Below, piece by piece: positions 1 to 5,648 of a DNA stretch of 12,016 nucleotides; positions within the stretch are counted from its first letter, which is position 1; every line of letters begins with the position of its first letter. A program made the position numbers and the translations under genes. The stretch covers positions 1 to 12,016 of the forward strand of contig JAFAKI010000201.1 in assembly GCA_019235595.1 (NCBI GenBank). The letters run 5' to 3'. Under the pieces are notes generated by a model. It searched no databases, was not told the origin of the DNA, and worked only from the letters and a program-made list of their open reading frames with translations. The DNA is from Mucilaginibacter sp. GTDB taxonomy: Bacteria > Bacteroidota > Bacteroidia > Sphingobacteriales > Sphingobacteriaceae.

Positions 1-1218
1 ATCCTTAATCAACGGATCATGTTCGCCCATCACATCGATCATGGTTTTTCTGCCAGCAGGCGAAGCCAAAGCTGGCGCAATATCAACAAACAACCGCCCA
101 CCTGCTTTAAACATAGGACGCGCGGCTGTCAATTGCCACAAAGACAATCCTAATGGTTTCATGGCGTCGGTCATCATCTGCTGATGACCCACAGATATGT
201 ACAGGTGATTTTCCTTGTCGTTTGCTTCGGGGATAGGGTATAGGGTAGTGATCGGCCTGCTTTGGACAATATAAAAAGCATCTTCAGCCATACACCATTC
301 GATGTCCTGTGGCGATCCAAAATGCTTTTCGATTTTTCTGCCTATGCGCTCAAGTTCTATAATCTGCTCGTCTGTTAGTACCTGCGCAGTCTGCTTCTCC
401 GGCTCAATCTCCTGTTCTTTCGTACCACCAGCTTTAAGGGCATAAACAGCTATTTTTTTAACAGATATCTTTTTATCAATTACTTCGCCGTTGCGCACTT
501 TGTAGTTATCTGCATTTACCAATCCTGACACCATAGCCTCACCAAGACCAAACCCTGCATCAATGGAGGATATTTTCCGGTTGGAACTAGCGGGATCGGC
601 AGTAAACAGAATCCCTGCCGCCTTTGGAAACACCATCTTCTGAACAACAACAGCAAGTTGGATTTTACGATGGTCAAATCCATTTTGTATCCGGTAGGTT
701 ATTGCACGATCTGTAAACAAAGACGCCCAGCATCGGCTGATATGTATTAGTATTTGCTCTTTTCCGATAATGTTCAGATACGTGTCCTGCTGACCGGCAA
801 AGGAAGCCGATGGCAGGTCTTCCGCAGTAGCGCTTGACCGAACAGCAAAGGCCTCTTTTTCATCAAATCTAGCGAGGTTGCCCGCAATCTCTTCCGCTAT
901 ATCCTCTGGGACTGGGGTACATTCAATGATCGTGCGAAGTTTGTCGCCGATCTCACTTATACTTTTCCTGTTATCTGCTTTTAGAATGGTCAATTGATCC
1001 AACAGTGAATCAAATTCTTCGTTATTCCCGATAATCTTTTTGTATACTTCGGTGGTTATACAGAAGCCCTCTGGTACTTGTATCCCTTCAATCCTGGACA
1101 GTTCGCCCAGGTTGGCGCCTTTACCGCCGACTACTGCAAGTTTTGTTTGATCGATCTCCTGAAAGCTAAGCACATATGTGTTTGCCTTTTCTTGGTTTTT
1201 TGGGTGTTCGGATATCAT
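1..1218 (-). CDS. rph: Rifamycin-inactivating phosphotransferase, N-terminal part (cut by window edge)
   Basis: The reverse strand is open for 406 codons from ATG 1218 to the left edge with no stop. The family moves the beta-phosphate of ATP to rifamycins, giving AMP and Pi, and so inactivates the drug in the cytoplasm. Visible are a PEP-synthase-like ATP-grasp domain (about residues 15-325) and the start of the rifamycin-binding domain. ATP-site residues expected from the Listeria enzyme are present at a nearly constant offset: K33 in GGKGANLGE, R127 in AVRSSATAEDLP, E307 in DIEW, and Q319/R321 in QSRP. The stretch SVGHQQMMTDAMKPLGLS (about 343-360) is typical of Rph and not of PEP synthase. 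Family proteins are about 870 residues, so roughly half is here; the phosphohistidine swivel domain lies outside. The product starts about 14 residues earlier than the usual N-terminus (the TYVLSFQEI region). It is divergent from the GT4 gene. The Rph call comes from remembered family signatures, not a search. Confidence 0.85.
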   Translation of the reverse strand, partial: MISEHPKNQEKANTYVLSFQEIDQTKLAVVGGKGANLGELSRIEGIQVPEGFCITTEVYKKIIGNNEEFDSLLDQLTILKADNRKSISEIGDKLRTIIECTPVPEDIAEEIAGNLARFDEKEAFAVRSSATAEDLPSASFAGQQDTYLNIIGKEQILIHISRCWASLFTDRAITYRIQNGFDHRKIQLAVVVQKMVFPKAAGILFTADPASSNRKISSIDAGFGLGEAMVSGLVNADNYKVRNGEVIDKKISVKKIAVYALKAGGTKEQEIEPEKQTAQVLTDEQIIELERIGRKIEKHFGSPQDIEWCMAEDAFYIVQSRPITTLYPIPEANDKENHLYISVGHQQMMTDAMKPLGLSLWQLTAARPMFKAGGRLFVDIAPALASPAGRKTMIDVMGEHDPLIKD

Positions 1219-1246
1219 GATTATGTTTTATGTAGGTGTATTAAAC

Positions 1247-1273
1247 CAAAAATATAAGGTACGACCTAACAAA
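1247..1273 (-). promoter_or_regulatory. Candidate sigma-A promoter of rph
   Basis: On the minus strand TATTTTTG (1247-1254) matches the Bacteroidota -7 element TAnnTTTG, and TTTG lies upstream at 1270-1273. The 15-nt spacer is shorter than the usual 17-21, so the -33 assignment is weaker than the -7. The -7 box ends about 28 nt before the rph ATG. A palindrome at 1271-1283 overlaps the -33 element. Confidence 0.45.
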
Positions 1274-1283
1274 ACGTCGTTTT
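1271..1283. repeat. Perfect 13-bp palindrome AAAACG-T-CGTTTT at the rph promoter
   Basis: AAAACG (1271-1276) and CGTTTT (1278-1283) are exact inverted copies around a single T, with further pairing beyond one mismatch (AA at 1268-1269 with TT at 1285-1286). It sits on the putative -33 element of rph. Next to it AGGT-ACG-ACCT (1257-1267) is a smaller inverted repeat inside the promoter spacer. Either could be an operator. No regulator gene is visible nearby. Confidence 0.4.
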
Positions 1284-1461
1284 TTAACTATATTTTTTTG
1301 CGCGCAATATGATGGAGGTAAGGGCGTTATCCATACAAAGAACGAGGTTAAAGACAGTATCTCGCGGATGAATACTTACACTTCTCAAACCTAATTTCAT
1401 TTTCGGCGTTAATATGACTATTAAATGGTTTTCATATTAGAATTAGCGGAAAGGGGTTCAA

Positions 1462-2490
1462 ATGAGGGTTGCTATCTTAGCCCCTGTGGCTTGGCGAACA
1501 CCACCAAGGCATTACGGTCCCTGGGAACAGATTGCCAGTAACATCACCGAAGGGCTGATAACTAATGGAATAGATGCAACGCTATTTGCAACTGCAGATT
1601 CTAAAACCAGTGGTAAGCTTGATGCCGTTATAGAACGGGGATATGAAGAAGACCGCTCACAGGATGCAAAGGTGGCGGAGTGCCTTCACATTAGCAACCT
1701 GATGGAGAAAGCAGCAGATTTTGATATTATTCATAATCATTTTGATTTTTTACCGCTCACCTATTCCAATCTGGTTAAAACCCCAATAGTGACCACAATT
1801 CATGGATTTTCTTCTCCCAGGATTATACCTGTTTATCAAAAATATAATAAGGTCTCAACTTATGTTTCCATAAGCAATGCCGACAGAAGTCCAATGTTGA
1901 CTTATGCAGCTACTATTTATAATGGAATCCGGACGAGCGATTTTCAATTTCAGAATTCTCCAAAGGATTATCTGCTTTATTTTGGACGTATTCATCATGA
2001 TAAAGGCACAGCAGAGGCCATTAAGATTGCCTGCAAGGCAAAAAAACAATTATTGATCGCAGGAATAATACAGGATAAGGCCTATTTTGAAAACAAGGTA
2101 AAACCTTTTTTAAATGATCAGATAGTATATATCGGAGAGGCAGGACCAGAAAAACGGAATGATTTGATGAAAAATGCTTTGGCATTGCTGCACCCCATCA
2201 ACTTTGCCGAGCCATTTGGCCTGAGTGTTGCCGAGGCTATGCTTTGCGGCACACCTGTAATAGCATTTGACCGTGGGGCAATGAAAGAGTTAATTATGCA
2301 TGGTAAAACAGGTTTTTTGCTACAAAATGTCAGCGAGGCAGCTGAAGCGGTAGCTGATGTCACAAAACTCAGTCGACGGGAATGTCGTAGGTGGAGTATG
2401 GAACGATTCTCCCAGGAAAAAATGGTAAGCGACTATATCAAGGTTTACAACAGCATCCTCATGAAGCGTAAAGAAAGTCTGAACATCTGA
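1462..2490 (+). CDS. Glycosyltransferase family 4 protein (GT-B fold)
   Basis: This 342-residue protein probably moves a sugar from a nucleotide-sugar donor to an unknown acceptor in the cytoplasm. The N-terminal Rossmann half starts MRVAILAPVAWRTPPRHYGP, with the glycine-poor acceptor loop seen in this GT4 subgroup. IIHNHFDFLP (89-98) and TTIHGF (111-116) are typical of the first half. The C-terminal donor-binding half has LLYFGRIHHDKG (171-182) and the GT4 EX7E motif E250-PFGLSVA-E258, followed by CGTPVIAFDRGAMKEL. Length is normal for GT4. The start is supported by AAGGGG at 1451-1456, five bases before the ATG, an unusual Shine-Dalgarno-like sequence for this phylum. Related GT4 proteins in Bacteroidota, as I recall, often occur in pairs beside GH130 mannoside phosphorylases; here it stands alone, so the substrate is unknown. 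I found no convincing TAnnTTTG promoter. Confidence 0.9.
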   Translation: MRVAILAPVAWRTPPRHYGPWEQIASNITEGLITNGIDATLFATADSKTSGKLDAVIERGYEEDRSQDAKVAECLHISNLMEKAADFDIIHNHFDFLPLTYSNLVKTPIVTTIHGFSSPRIIPVYQKYNKVSTYVSISNADRSPMLTYAATIYNGIRTSDFQFQNSPKDYLLYFGRIHHDKGTAEAIKIACKAKKQLLIAGIIQDKAYFENKVKPFLNDQIVYIGEAGPEKRNDLMKNALALLHPINFAEPFGLSVAEAMLCGTPVIAFDRGAMKELIMHGKTGFLLQNVSEAAEAVADVTKLSRRECRRWSMERFSQEKMVSDYIKVYNSILMKRKESLNI

Positions 2491-2507
2491 TGCACACCGA
2501 TGAATTA

Positions 2508-2535
2508 CGCAGGGTCCCTTTCAGGAGACCCTGCG
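2508..2535. terminator. Strong hairpin between convergent genes, likely shared terminator
   Basis: CGCAGGGTC (2508-2516) pairs with GACCCTGCG (2527-2535), nine perfect base pairs. The loop can pair further (CCT 2517-2519 with AGG 2523-2525, A2526 bulged). It lies 18 nt after the GT4 stop and 53 nt beyond the VOC gene stop on the other strand. No T-run follows on either strand, so it is terminator-like rather than a classic intrinsic terminator. Confidence 0.55.
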
Positions 2536-2588
2536 ACAGAAATATCTGAAAGTGATAGTTCGCAACTAATCCTTATATATACTTTGAT

Positions 2589-3017
2589 TCACCTCGCATT
2601 CGGTTGCAAAATACTTACACGGTTGCCTTCAGTATCCTCAATGGATATCCAAAGCCCCACACCTGGTATCATCATCGGCTCCATGCTCGGTGCGCCTGTT
2701 TCGTCCATAGCTCCAAGTATTTTGCCACCGGCGGTTTTCACGGCCTCCATTGACTTGTGTATATCCTGCACGGCGATCACAACAGACGGCGGATGTGACA
2801 GTGGATTGTCCGTTTTTTCATAAAAGCCTCCGTTTATCGTGCCTGGAGTTTTTACCATGCCGTTCTCGTCCATCTCGGTGGTATGGGCAAGGACATAATT
2901 ACCCATTTCAGGGCCCATTTGCTGGAGCTGCCAGTCAAAAGCCCCCTGATAAAATTTCTTCATTCGTTCACGGTCAAAATAGCCCATTTCAAAATGGACA
3001 ACGGGATTCATGCTCAT
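2589..3017 (-). CDS. VOC family protein (glyoxalase/bleomycin-resistance/dioxygenase fold)
   Basis: This 142-residue cytoplasmic protein has the paired beta-alpha-beta-beta-beta layout of the vicinal oxygen chelate superfamily. Module one starts NPVVHFEMGYFDRERMKKFYQGAFDW (residues 4-29), with H8 a possible metal ligand and the usual FY...FDW pattern; INGGFYEK (61-68) closes it. Module two runs from SVVIAVQDIHKSMEAVKTAGGKI (78-100) to LWISIEDTEGNRVSILQP (122-139), the characteristic C-terminal strand. This subgroup is widespread and mostly uncharacterised; lyase, dioxygenase or drug-binding roles are all possible and none is shown here. ATG 3011 (M3) is an equally plausible start, because many relatives begin MNPVVHFE. 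It is transcribed alone, convergent with the GT4 gene. Confidence 0.85.
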   Translation of the reverse strand: MSMNPVVHFEMGYFDRERMKKFYQGAFDWQLQQMGPEMGNYVLAHTTEMDENGMVKTPGTINGGFYEKTDNPLSHPPSVVIAVQDIHKSMEAVKTAGGKILGAMDETGAPSMEPMMIPGVGLWISIEDTEGNRVSILQPNAR

Positions 3018-3049
3018 AATAGGATAGTTTGATGATTATTATTTAGAAA

Positions 3050-3080
3050 TAAAGTTAGACAGCTTTTGACGACCTGTCAA
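3050..3080 (-). promoter_or_regulatory. Candidate promoter of the VOC gene
   Basis: On the minus strand TTGA (3077-3080), a 19-nt spacer and TAACTTTA (3050-3057) fit the Bacteroidota TTG/TAnnTTTG arrangement with one mismatch in the -7 box. A GACAG/CTGTC inverted pair (3058-3062 and 3074-3078) lies in the spacer. Confidence 0.35.
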
Positions 3081-3162
3081 GAAAATTTGCTCGACTTTGT
3101 GGATATTATGGGAAGTTATCCATTGCCCTCGTTTTCTTCTGTAGGGTCGCCTGTGAGACAAA

Positions 3163-3188
3163 CAAAAAAGCCCCGCATTTGCGAGGCA
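3163..3188 (-). terminator. Intrinsic terminator of the peroxiredoxin gene
   Basis: Read on the minus strand, GCCTCGC (3187-3181) pairs with GCGGGGC (3176-3170) with one T-G wobble around an AAAT loop. TTTTTTG follows at 3169-3163. It lies 40 nt past the peroxiredoxin stop. A near-identical copy follows the tRNA-Ser gene at 4031-4060. Confidence 0.85.
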
Positions 3189-3227
3189 TTAAATTTATCT
3201 GACGGTATTCAGGCTCTTACTCACGAA

Positions 3228-3830
3228 TTATAGCCGTTTTACAATCTCTAACGCTTTTTGAACATGGTCAGCAGGTGAAATATGATCGGCTTGTGACGAA
3301 AAAACCGCTATAACTTTACCTTCTTTGTTGATGACAAAAGTGGTTCGCGGGATGAAACCATGTGTAAGATCCTGACCGCGTACGTCTTTAATTCCGGACT
3401 TTGCAGCTCCCATAGTCAAGCCGTATGTCGCTGCAATTTTGCCGTCTGGGTCTGATGCGACGGGGAACTTGCCTGCACAGTAATTCGGATCGGAAGAAAA
3501 TGAATTCAATCGCTGAATATCGTCTGCTGATACACCGATAATGGTAGCGCCGGCCGCTGTAAATTTATCCTTCGATTCAGCGAAGGCATGTGCTTCGGCA
3601 TCACAGCCGCCGGTATAGGCAGAAGGATAGAAGTAGACTACAACCGGCCCTTTAGCAAGAGAGTTCTTTAATGAAAAATCAAATTCACTGCCGGCCAAAC
3701 TAGCCTTGGCATTAAATACAGGCGCAGCATCTCCTTTTGATAACATCTTTGTTTGGGCAAAGCCAGATAGGCTCACCAGGAGTGAAAAGCTGAAAATTAA
3801 AAACGATAAGAGATAATATTTTTTGAACAT
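3228..3830 (-). CDS. Exported peroxiredoxin of the AhpC/TSA (PrxQ/BCP-like) group
   Basis: The 200-residue product should reduce peroxides with a thiol. Residues 1-25 form a signal peptide: MFKKYY, a hydrophobic core (7-21), then SGFA-Q as the likely signal peptidase I cut. There is no lipobox Cys, so the mature protein is probably soluble in the periplasm. The thioredoxin-fold body has KGDAAPVF (32-39), VVVYFYP (63-69) and the active site P69-SAY-T73-GG-C76, matching PxxxTxxC with C76 as peroxidatic cysteine. R162 in IPRTTFVINKEG is the conserved active-site arginine. C118 (NYCAGKFPV) is a possible resolving cysteine, not at the usual PrxQ position five residues after the peroxidatic one. 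The segment AKSGIKDVRGQDLTHG (143-158) looks like an insert in the region between the core strands. It is a single-gene unit with its own promoter and terminator. Its reductant cannot be inferred. Confidence 0.9.
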   Translation of the reverse strand: MFKKYYLLSFLIFSFSLLVSLSGFAQTKMLSKGDAAPVFNAKASLAGSEFDFSLKNSLAKGPVVVYFYPSAYTGGCDAEAHAFAESKDKFTAAGATIIGVSADDIQRLNSFSSDPNYCAGKFPVASDPDGKIAATYGLTMGAAKSGIKDVRGQDLTHGFIPRTTFVINKEGKVIAVFSSQADHISPADHVQKALEIVKRL

Positions 3831-3865
3831 GGCGGATGGTTTTTGATTTATTAATGGCTTGATAT

Positions 3866-3873
3866 CAAATTTA
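3866..3873 (-). promoter_or_regulatory. -7 element of the peroxiredoxin promoter
   Basis: On the minus strand TAAATTTG is an exact TAnnTTTG match ending 35 nt before the ATG at 3830. No good TTG is found at the -33 distance, so this is a -7 element with a weak or absent -33, which could mean dependence on an activator. Confidence 0.5.
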
Positions 3874-4030
3874 CAATAGTCTGGAGAGAATTAACTTATA
3901 TTTTATTGAAATTTTACTATGACTACCCGGCAGACAGCTGCTCGCGCCAATGGTTGTTGCTGATACAATCAGTATATCTTGTAGAGGGGCCCCTGTATTT
4001 ATTCTGCTTGATCCTATTTATTGCAGTTAC

Positions 4031-4060
4031 AAAACAAAAATACCCCGCTATTGCGAGGCA
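4031..4060 (-). terminator. Intrinsic terminator after tRNA-Ser
   Basis: On the minus strand TGCCTCGC (4060-4053) pairs with GCGGGGTA (4048-4041) with two wobbles around an AATA loop, then TTTTTGTTTT follows. It starts 15 nt past the tRNA 3' end. It can also end transcripts running on from the upstream yihY operon, for which I see no terminator of its own. Confidence 0.85.
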
Positions 4061-4075
4061 TTAAATTTTGTTCGG

Positions 4076-4160
4076 CGGAGAGAGAGGGATTCGAACCCCC
4101 GGACCTTTAACAGTCAACGGTTTTCAAGACCGCCGCAATCGACCACTCTGCCATCTCTCC
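4076..4160 (-). tRNA. tRNA-Ser(UGA)
   Basis: The minus strand folds into a class II tRNA of 85 nt. The acceptor stem is GGAGAGA (4160-4154) with TCTCTCC (4083-4077), seven perfect pairs, discriminator G at 4076. The anticodon stem is GCGGT/ACCGT around loop CTTGAAA, giving anticodon TGA. A long variable arm lies between the anticodon arm and the T arm, as expected for serine. The T arm is GGGGG-TTCGAAT-CCCTC with one G-T pair. CCA is not encoded (the next bases are CCG), so it must be added by CCA-adding enzyme. It reads UCA and, with modification, other UCN codons. Confidence 0.97.
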
Positions 4161-4165
4161 GGGGG

Positions 4166-4196
4166 CAAAAGTACAAAACCGGGTTGAATTGGCAAA
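4166..4196 (-). promoter_or_regulatory. Promoter of tRNA-Ser
   Basis: On the minus strand TTTG (4193-4196), a 19-nt spacer and TACTTTTG (4166-4173) match both elements of the Bacteroidota sigma-A promoter exactly. The -7 box ends only five bases before the first base of the mature tRNA (4160), so transcription should start at or within a few bases of the mature 5' end. Confidence 0.8.
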
Positions 4197-4248
4197 TTTG
4201 ATGTTAAGTTTTTTTAAATAAATTAATAAGTGATTGATTGTTAGTGAT

Positions 4249-5229
4249 TTATTGCTTTAATTTATCGGTTTTGTGCGTCCGAAATGAATTAAATTTGGGT
4301 TTCACAATCTTGATACTGCGCTTGCAAAGCTCAATACTGGCGTTAAGTTCGAAGCCAATTAGTATAATTAGTAAGTTCAGATATAGCCAAATCATGATCA
4401 CGATGAGTGTGCCGATAGAGCCATAAATTTTGTTGTATGACGAGAAATTATTGATATAAAACGTAAAGCCTAGTGACGTTAGGACGGCTAAACTAGTGGC
4501 CATTACCGAGCCGGGACTAAGAAACTTCCACTTATGTTTATGTGCCGGTCCGTAGCGATATAAAAACGATACAGTAACAAAGAAAATGGAGATGACAATT
4601 ACCCATTTTAACAGGGCAATGGCGATAAACCAACCATGGGCCTTACTGTAGAAATGGTGCTGCAGAAATATCAATATCTTGTGTCCGGCTATCATAATAC
4701 CCACGGCAACAATCATGGAGAAACAGATCATCATTGTTAGCATCAAAGCAATCCACCGTCTATGGATGTAAGTTCTTGTCTCATTCACCAGTGACGACTT
4801 GTTGAATGCTTGTATAAGTCTGCTCACCCCGTTTGTAGCGAAGAACATCGTGGTGATAAAACCAAAAAAAGATAGGCCGCCACTCTTTTTGGTGATAATC
4901 TCGTCAATAGCATCCTGAAAAGCATCATAGGCATCCTGCGGCATTATTTGCCCCATGATACTGATGAGGTTGTCCTGGAAATGCCGGATAGGGATATATG
5001 GGATCAGCGTAAACAAAAAAATGGTACCCGGAAACAAGGCCAGCATAAAGTTATAAGCCAGCGATGATGCCTGGTTGGTCAGTTTGCCTTGTTTTATTTC
5101 ACCAAAAAAGAAAACTGCAACGGTGTAAAGAGATATGGGTTTAAACCCAGGGAAGGCTATATACTTGGTACATTCGATAAGGTACCTGTAAAAAACAAAC
5201 CGGCGTAAAAAGCGGTGCAGCCATTCCAT
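4249..5229 (-). CDS. YihY/BrkB family inner-membrane protein (UPF0761)
   Basis: This 326-residue integral membrane protein belongs to the YihY/virulence factor BrkB family, once wrongly called RNase BN. Its molecular role is not settled; a transporter-like role has been proposed. Hydrophobic segments lie at about residues 56-80, 115-135, 158-182, 203-225, 239-261 and 271-297, matching the six-helix family core, with a further hydrophobic stretch at 33-43. Family hallmarks are ASSLAYNFMLALFPG (54-68), YGPAHKHKWKFLSPGS (226-241), which reads as the usual YR..P pattern before the fifth helix, and YGSIGTLIVIMIWLY (269-283) followed by IGFELNA. The C-terminus (300-326) is basic and cytoplasmic-like. 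It is the last gene of the five-gene operon, 11 nt after the thioesterase gene. No terminator is visible before the tRNA promoter 53 nt downstream. Confidence 0.92.
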   Translation of the reverse strand: MEWLHRFLRRFVFYRYLIECTKYIAFPGFKPISLYTVAVFFFGEIKQGKLTNQASSLAYNFMLALFPGTIFLFTLIPYIPIRHFQDNLISIMGQIMPQDAYDAFQDAIDEIITKKSGGLSFFGFITTMFFATNGVSRLIQAFNKSSLVNETRTYIHRRWIALMLTMMICFSMIVAVGIMIAGHKILIFLQHHFYSKAHGWFIAIALLKWVIVISIFFVTVSFLYRYGPAHKHKWKFLSPGSVMATSLAVLTSLGFTFYINNFSSYNKIYGSIGTLIVIMIWLYLNLLIILIGFELNASIELCKRSIKIVKPKFNSFRTHKTDKLKQ

Positions 5230-5240
5230 TTAAGCCAAAT

Positions 5241-5648
5241 CTACTGAAAAAACGGCTTCAACTTATCAATAAATTCCTGTGGCGGCATGCAGGGTCGGTT
5301 GGTTTTCATGTTTACAAATACCAGCAACGTGTCGCCAATATTGATCAACTCGCCACTGGGATTATACAGCTCATACTTGAAATGAATTTTCACACCGGGC
5401 ATTTTATTCATGATCACCTTTATGCTGATCTCTTCATCATAAAGGGCCGGTTTAAGGTATTTACAATGCATTTCCAGCACCGGCATCATTATGCCCGAGG
5501 CTTCCATTCCGCTATAAGTCATGCCCAGGCTGCGCAACATCTCCACACGGCCGACTTCATAAAATTCTGCGTAATTGCCATAATACATGTAGCCCATCTG
5601 GTCAGTCTCGCCGTACCTTACCCGAACTTTGGTGGTGTGCTCAAACAT
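5241..5648 (-). CDS. Acyl-CoA thioesterase, YbgC/4-hydroxybenzoyl-CoA thioesterase hotdog family
   Basis: This 135-residue hotdog-fold protein likely hydrolyses a cytoplasmic acyl-CoA or acyl-ACP thioester. The signature VRYGETDQMGYMYYGNYAEFYEVGRVEML (residues 9-37) carries the catalytic aspartate of the 4HBT group at D16, followed by the glycine that starts the central helix. The C-terminal strands KVIMNKMPGVKIHFKYELYN (77-96) and INIGDTLLVFVN (101-112) complete the fold. Length is normal. Its ATG overlaps the upstream mltG stop as TAATG (one-base overlap), a typical sign of translational coupling. YbgC in E. coli sits with the Tol-Pal envelope genes; linkage to mltG here likewise points to an envelope or phospholipid-related role, but the substrate is unknown. 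Confidence 0.9.
   Translation of the reverse strand: MFEHTTKVRVRYGETDQMGYMYYGNYAEFYEVGRVEMLRSLGMTYSGMEASGIMMPVLEMHCKYLKPALYDEEISIKVIMNKMPGVKIHFKYELYNPSGELINIGDTLLVFVNMKTNRPCMPPQEFIDKLKPFFQ

Noticed and set aside
1..1218. Phosphoenolpyruvate synthase (ppsA)
   Set aside because: The ATP-grasp domain is shared, but the region after it (SVGHQQMMTDAMKPLGLS) is the start of the Rph drug-binding domain and not the PEP synthase swivel domain.
1309..1371. 20-codon ORF MMEVRALSIQRTRLKTVSRG between rph and the GT4 gene
   Set aside because: No recognisable domain or promoter; this short length is expected by chance.
1462..2490. Rifamycin glycosyltransferase partner for Rph
   Set aside because: Known rifamycin glycosyltransferases are of the GT1 type; this is GT4 with an EX7E motif, so adjacency alone is not evidence.
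2500..2823. Plus-strand ORF of 107 codons
   Set aside because: It runs antisense to the well-supported VOC gene and has no domain.
3985..3994. AGGGGCCCCT palindrome
   Set aside because: Ten-base palindrome with no nearby promoter or partner site; too short to interpret.
3950..4201. Plus-strand ORF with RRERDSNPRTFNSQRF
   Set aside because: This is the classic false protein produced by translating the antisense of a tRNA-Ser gene.
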